Below, in pieces: positions 1-3,074 of a stretch of DNA of 5,843 bases. The notes under the pieces are model-generated. The model was given only the letters and a program-made list of their open reading frames with translations, made no database searches and was not told the origin of the DNA. The stretch comes from Bacteroidaceae bacterium (GTDB lineage: Bacteria; Bacteroidota; Bacteroidia; Bacteroidales; Bacteroidaceae), in assembly GCA_016292545.1 (NCBI GenBank), contig JAEDIG010000144.1, positions 1 through 5,843 on the forward strand, written 5' to 3'. Position numbers and translations under genes: made by a program. The stretch's first letter is position 1. Each line of letters opens with the position of its first letter.

Positions 1-1484
1 ATTACATGGCTCAGATCGTAGTCAATGTCGAGGTAGTTGTCGTGGAAGGCCGTGTTCTGCTCCGGGTCGAGCACTTCCAGAAGTGCCGAGGAGGGGTCGC
101 CGTTGTGGGTGGCGCGCGACACCTTGTCGATTTCATCAAGGATGAAGACGGGGTTGTTGCTGCCCGCCTTGATGATATTCTTCAGTATGCGGCCGGGCAT
201 GGCGCCGATGTAGGTGCGTCGGTGGCCGCGTATCTCGCTTTCATCGTGCAATCCGCCCAGGCTCATCCTCACGTATTTGCGCCCCAGAGCCTTGGCGATG
301 CTCTTGCCCAGACTTGTCTTGCCCACTCCCGGAGGGCCGTACAGGCAGATGATGGGGCTTTTCAGGTCACCCCGGAGTTTCAGCACTGCCAGATGTTCCA
401 GGATGCGCTGTTTCACCTTGTCCATGCCGTAATGATCCTCATCGAGGATGCGTTTTGCACGTGGGAGCTTCAGGTTGTCGGGTGTCCAGATGTTCCACGG
501 CAGGTCGAGCATCGTTTGCAGATAGCTCAGCTGCACATTGTAATCCGGGCTTTGCATGTTGATGCGTTGAAGGCGTGAAAGTTCCTTCTCAAATGTCTTC
601 TGCACAGCTTCGCCCCACTGTTTCAGACTGCCTCTGGAGCGTAGCTCGTCGATTTCGTCCTGACGGCTGACCCTTTCGTCGTCGGCTCCCAGTTCTTCCT
701 GCAGGTTCTTTATCTCCTGGTTGATGAAGTAGTCGCGTTGCTGTTTGTCAAGGTCGGCCCGCGTCTTCATCTCCACATTCTGCTTGATTTCCTGAAGGTG
801 GATGATGGTGTTGAGCACCTTGAGCAGGCCGAATGCGCGCTCGCGTTCCGTGGGTTCTTCCAGCAGGCGCTGCTTGGTTTCGGTGTTGAGGGGGAAGTTG
901 AGCAGGATAAAGTTTGTGCTCGACGCGTTCATGGGGAGGGCGGTCATGAATCTGGCCAGCTCATCGGGAATGTTGTCGCTCATGGAGATGAACTGTTTCA
1001 CCCGTTCGAAGATGATTTTGAGCAGGGTGTTGTATTCCGGGTCGTGGCGGCCATCAAACCAGTCGTCGTAATCCTCCACGTAGCACACAGGGTATTTGCC
1101 TTCCCAGCGGATGTCGGTTGCACGTCCTCTGTTCAGACACTGCACCAGCACGTTCGATGTCCCGTCGGGGGCTTCCAACGTGTGTACTACGCGTGCAACG
1201 GTGCCCACCTGGTACAGGTCCTTTTCCGTGGGGCGTTCAACTTTCTTGTTCTTTTGGGTGACAATGAAAATCAGACTGTTCTTCTTCTCCGCCTCCTTTA
1301 CCAGACTTGCAGAGAAATCCCTTCCGATGGAGATGGGGGAAACTGTTCCGGGAAACATTACGTTGTCTTTCAGTGCCAATACGCCCATCTGGCCTGATTC
1401 GTGGGCATGCATAAGGTTTTCGTTGTCCTTGTCGGCAGACATGGTTATGGAGAATGCGGTAGTCCTTTTCTTGTTTTCTAGCAT
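1..1484 (-). CDS. lon: ATP-dependent protease Lon (partial, C-terminal part outside window)
   Basis: Lon is a cytoplasmic ATP-fuelled hexameric serine protease that degrades misfolded and some regulatory proteins. About 494 residues are visible, read from the right-hand end leftward. After a roughly 30-residue polar N-terminal extension comes the Lon N domain, starting at GVLALKDNVMFPG. A charged helical segment with KQQRDYFINQEIKNLQEELG lies near residues 250-270, the counterpart of the conserved QREYYLNEQ region. The AAA+ module follows, with Walker A GPPGVGKT at about 383-390 (positions 315-338) and Walker B FILDEID at about 447-453. The frame is still open at position 1 after LDPEQNTAFHDNYLDIDYDL, so the sensor-2 region and the Ser/Lys protease domain lie outside. 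I chose ATG 1484 because it sits about 37 nt below a Bacteroidetes -7 element. ATG 1442 (residue 15) is an alternative; neither has a Shine-Dalgarno. The gene is divergent from the methyltransferase gene. Assignment is very secure; the exact start is less so. Confidence 0.97.
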   Translation of the reverse strand, partial: MLENKKRTTAFSITMSADKDNENLMHAHESGQMGVLALKDNVMFPGTVSPISIGRDFSASLVKEAEKKNSLIFIVTQKNKKVERPTEKDLYQVGTVARVVHTLEAPDGTSNVLVQCLNRGRATDIRWEGKYPVCYVEDYDDWFDGRHDPEYNTLLKIIFERVKQFISMSDNIPDELARFMTALPMNASSTNFILLNFPLNTETKQRLLEEPTERERAFGLLKVLNTIIHLQEIKQNVEMKTRADLDKQQRDYFINQEIKNLQEELGADDERVSRQDEIDELRSRGSLKQWGEAVQKTFEKELSRLQRINMQSPDYNVQLSYLQTMLDLPWNIWTPDNLKLPRAKRILDEDHYGMDKVKQRILEHLAVLKLRGDLKSPIICLYGPPGVGKTSLGKSIAKALGRKYVRMSLGGLHDESEIRGHRRTYIGAMPGRILKNIIKAGSNNPVFILDEIDKVSRATHNGDPSSALLEVLDPEQNTAFHDNYLDIDYDLSHV

Positions 1485-1527
1485 ACGTGGGTTAAGGGTT
1501 ATATGGGTAATAATCACAAAACGGGTG

Positions 1528-1535
1528 CAAAGTTA
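1528..1535 (-). promoter_or_regulatory. Bacteroidetes -7 promoter element for lon
   Basis: On the minus strand this reads TAACTTTG followed by CACC, a perfect match to the TAnnTTTG element used by the Bacteroidetes primary sigma factor. Transcription would begin a few bases downstream, near 1521, leaving a leader of about 37 nt before the lon ATG at 1484. I see no convincing TTTG-type -33 element about 20 bp upstream, so the call rests on the -7 box and its position. The start site is inferred. Confidence 0.6.
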
Positions 1536-1578
1536 TGAAATTTCTGCCACATTATGGTGATTATCTATTTAAATTATG

Positions 1579-1586
1579 TAATTTTG
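1579..1586 (+). promoter_or_regulatory. Bacteroidetes -7 promoter element for trmN6
   Basis: The plus strand reads TAATTTTG followed by CCCC, a perfect TAnnTTTG match in an AT-rich stretch, 39 bp upstream of the methyltransferase ATG at 1626. It is arranged back to back with the lon -7 element (43 bp lie between the boxes), so the spacer is a compact divergent promoter region. The -33 side (around 1555-1560) has no clear TTTG. Because this element lies downstream of the more distal in-frame ATG at 1554, it argues against translation starting there. Confidence 0.55.
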
Positions 1587-1625
1587 CCCCAAATATTAAG
1601 TCATTATATCACTTTTTCGCAAAGC

Positions 1626-2342
1626 ATGAGTGTGCATAACTCAAACCGTTCGTTCAGATTCCGCCAGTTCGAGGTTTTCCACGACCGCTGTGCCATGAAG
1701 GTGGGCACCGATGGTGTGTTGCTGGGGGCATGGGCCGATGTGTGTGGCGGCACACGTGTCCTGGATGTTGGCTGCGGCAGCGGCCTTGTGGCATTGATGG
1801 TGGCCCAGCGTGCACCTTGTGCCACGGTGGTGGGGATAGACATTGACCGTATGGCCGTGGGGCAGGCCGTGGAGAATGTGGCGCGAAGCCCTTTTGCGGA
1901 TAGGGTGGTGTGTGAAGTGGCGGATGTGCGTGCTTATGCCCCCGCTTTCCTGTTCGACCATGTGGTGAGCAATCCACCCTTTTTTGAGGAGGACACGCTT
2001 CCGCCCGACAAGGCCCGCATGAGTGCCCGCAATGCGTCGGCGCTCCCCTTGGCCGAACTCCTGTCTTCTGTTTCCCGTCTGTTGCAGCCTGCCGGCTCTT
2101 TTTCGCTGATATTGCCTGTGCAGACGGCTGACAGGTTTGTTACCCGTGCACTTGCAGAGGGATGGAGAGTGGTGCGCTCGTGCATAGTGTGGACAACACT
2201 CCGCAAACCGCCCCGCCGGAGGATGCTTACGCTCACGCGGGGTCATGTGGGGGAGGTGCGGCAGGAGTCGCTTGTGCTTAACGCGCCCGACGGAAGCCGC
2301 AGCGAAGCCTATGCGAAGCTGTGTGGTGACTTTTATCTATGA
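1626..2342 (+). CDS. trmN6: tRNA1(Val) (adenine(37)-N6)-methyltransferase, TrmN6/YfiC family
   Basis: The family uses S-adenosylmethionine to methylate N6 of adenine 37, next to the anticodon of tRNA1(Val), in the cytoplasm. The 238-residue product opens with the family signature FRFRQFEVFHDRCAMKVGTDGVLLGAW at about 10-36 (key residues H19, D20, K25, G27, D29). The Rossmann-fold motif I DVGCGSG follows at 47-53, then the acidic motif GIDID at 70-74, which contacts the ribose. The catalytic NPPF motif of N6-adenine methyltransferases is at 116-119, and the C-terminus ends GDFYL, as is usual in this family. Length matches the usual 230-250. I chose ATG 1626 because homology begins right after it and a promoter box at 1579-1586 lies just upstream; the longer start at 1554 would add 24 unlikely residues. 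There is no Shine-Dalgarno. A general N6-adenine methyltransferase with another target is the only real alternative. Confidence 0.9.
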   Translation: MSVHNSNRSFRFRQFEVFHDRCAMKVGTDGVLLGAWADVCGGTRVLDVGCGSGLVALMVAQRAPCATVVGIDIDRMAVGQAVENVARSPFADRVVCEVADVRAYAPAFLFDHVVSNPPFFEEDTLPPDKARMSARNASALPLAELLSSVSRLLQPAGSFSLILPVQTADRFVTRALAEGWRVVRSCIVWTTLRKPPRRRMLTLTRGHVGEVRQESLVLNAPDGSRSEAYAKLCGDFYL

Positions 2343-2373
2343 CAAAATGTCATGTAAATGGTAATTATGTCAT
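2339..2373. promoter_or_regulatory. Candidate activator-binding site: palindrome plus repeated half-site
   Basis: Positions 2339-2353 read ATGACAAAATGTCAT, a perfect 6-3-6 inverted repeat overlapping the trmN6 stop codon. The half-site ATGTCAT recurs at 2367-2373, exactly 20 bp (about two helical turns) after its first copy at 2347-2353. The sites lie about 105-130 bp upstream of the start predicted for the sigma-54-like promoter at 2452-2467, which is where enhancer-binding proteins usually bind. The stem is short, AT-rich and lacks a T-tract, so it is a poor terminator for trmN6. The repeats are directly visible; the regulatory role is inferred. Confidence 0.4.
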
Positions 2374-2451
2374 ATACAGTTAGTTAATTTGTATTTCATT
2401 GTTTCTCTCTGGTGTTAAAATTCCAGCCGATGTGCCTCCTCGATGGTGGGA

Positions 2452-2467
2452 TGGCATGACCTTTGTA
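2452..2467 (+). promoter_or_regulatory. Sigma-54-like (-24/-12) promoter of hsp20
   Basis: The sequence TGGCATGACCTTTGTA fits the RpoN consensus TGGCAyr-N4-TTGCw. The -24 GG is at 2453-2454, exactly ten bases follow, and the -12 position holds GT where the consensus has GC. Transcription would begin near 2478, giving an hsp20 leader of about 88 nt. RpoN promoters need an AAA+ activator bound upstream, and the spacer contains candidate sites at 2339-2373. No perfect TAnnTTTG element is present in the spacer; the nearest is TTAATTTG at 2384-2391, with one mismatch. Confidence 0.5.
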
Positions 2468-2551
2468 TATTGATGGGTGTACGACGGAAGCTCCGGAGAA
2501 AGGGGCGGACGGAAGTACAAAACGAACTGAATGTATAACCCGTTAAAGAAT

Positions 2552-2556
2552 AGGAG
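2552..2556 (+). promoter_or_regulatory. Shine-Dalgarno of hsp20 (AGGAG)
   Basis: AGGAG lies nine bases before the ATG at 2566, in an A-rich stretch. It fixes ATG 2566 as the start in preference to the in-frame ATGs at 2575 and 2581. The other two starts visible in this window (lon and trmN6) lack such a site, so hsp20 looks set for efficient initiation. Confidence 0.7.
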
Positions 2557-2565
2557 ATTAAAACT

Positions 2566-3012
2566 ATGTTACCAATGATTATGAACAACTATCGAAACGC
2601 TATGAACTGGATGCCCGGATTCCTGAACGACTTTTTCTATGATACGCCCCTATCGCGCGAAGTTCACACAACCTGCCCCGCCATCAACGTGAGCGAGGAC
2701 AAGAAAGGCTACAAACTGGATTTGGCCGTGCCCGGCACCACGAAGCAGGACTACAACATCCAGATAACCGAAGACGGCAATCTGATGGTGAGTCTGGAAA
2801 AGAAGAACAAGCAGGAGGAGAAGAGCGAGGACGGAAAGCGCTATCTGCGCAGGGAGTTCAGCTATCAGAAGTTCTCGCAGGCATTCACCCTGCCCGATGA
2901 TGTTGACCGCAGCGGCATCGCTGCAACCGTGACCGACGGCGTGCTCACCATCGAGCTGCCCAAGAAAGAGCAGGAGGCACTGCCCGCAGGGCGCATGATA
3001 GAGATTAAGTAA
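2566..3012 (+). CDS. Small heat-shock protein, Hsp20/alpha-crystallin family
   Basis: This is an ATP-independent cytoplasmic holdase chaperone. Such proteins bind unfolding polypeptides in large oligomers and pass them to DnaK or ClpB, or to proteases. The product has 148 residues, typical for bacterial members. A short N-terminal arm rich in Met, Asn and aromatic residues (1-30) contains a W-x3-F-L-N-D-F-F pattern. The alpha-crystallin domain runs from about PAINVSED (38) to about 133, with the LAVPG strand-turn at 53-57, RREFSYQKFSQAFTLP at 95-110 and the hallmark GVLTIELPK at 125-133. The C-terminal tail carries the I-x-I oligomerisation motif as IEI (145-147). The gene stands alone, with a putative sigma-54-type promoter, a clear Shine-Dalgarno and a strong terminator right after it. 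It is neither truncated nor otherwise odd. Family assignment is secure; the client proteins cannot be told from sequence. Confidence 0.97.
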   Translation: MLPMIMNNYRNAMNWMPGFLNDFFYDTPLSREVHTTCPAINVSEDKKGYKLDLAVPGTTKQDYNIQITEDGNLMVSLEKKNKQEEKSEDGKRYLRREFSYQKFSQAFTLPDDVDRSGIAATVTDGVLTIELPKKEQEALPAGRMIEIK

Positions 3013-3024
3013 AATAAGTAAAAT
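3007..3024 (+). repeat. Perfect 9-bp tandem duplication at the hsp20 stop codon
   Basis: AAGTAAAAT occurs twice in immediate succession. The first copy contains the last lysine codon and the TAA stop of hsp20; the second lies wholly in the 3' untranslated region, just before the terminator hairpin. It probably arose by slippage, since the protein end is unaffected. Its A-rich character also supplies a weak T-rich tract on the opposite strand after the hairpin. No function is implied. Confidence 0.8.
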
Positions 3025-3029
3025 AGGGT

Positions 3030-3066
3030 AAGGCACCCGGGGCGTTGTTGTCCTGGGTGCCTTTTT
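3030..3066 (+). terminator. Rho-independent terminator of hsp20
   Basis: The inverted repeat AAGGCACCC (3030-3038) pairs with GGGTGCCTT (3055-3063) as nine perfect pairs. The stem can extend inward by four more pairs (GGGG with TCCT, including two G-T), leaving an eight-base loop, and is followed by five Ts at 3062-3066. It begins 18 bp after the hsp20 stop. The convergent glycosidase gene ends at 3075, and on the minus strand the same hairpin is followed by ACCCTATTTTACTT. It may therefore also stop transcription from that side, though with a poorer T-tract. Confidence 0.88.
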
Positions 3067-3074
3067 GCTGCCGG

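Noticed and set aside
6..1560. Plus-strand open frames of 72-219 residues, including those at 6-578, 738-1397 and 1096-1560
   Set aside because: They lie antisense to lon, whose minus-strand translation is unmistakable (Walker A, Walker B, N domain). Their products show no family features and arise from the high-GC third positions.
1641..2246. Minus-strand open frames opposite trmN6 (up to 201 residues)
   Set aside because: They are shadows of the methyltransferase gene; their products are rich in His, Arg and Pro and have no recognisable motif.
2384..2391. TTAATTTG as a primary-sigma -7 element for hsp20
   Set aside because: It mismatches the second base of TAnnTTTG, has no -33 element, and would give a leader of about 165 nt. 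The sigma-54-like site is the better candidate, though this one cannot be excluded.
2478..2565. RNA thermometer (ROSE or fourU) in the hsp20 leader, a common device for small heat-shock genes
   Set aside because: No UUUU run or U(U/C)GCU motif faces the AGGAG site. The only complement is the CTCC at 2491-2494, which pairs better with its own neighbouring GGAG.
2531..2578. A 15-codon upstream open frame (MYNPLKN...) overlapping the hsp20 start in another frame
   Set aside because: It has no Shine-Dalgarno of its own, while the hsp20 AGGAG site falls inside it. Short chance frames like this are common, and nothing suggests a leader-peptide role.
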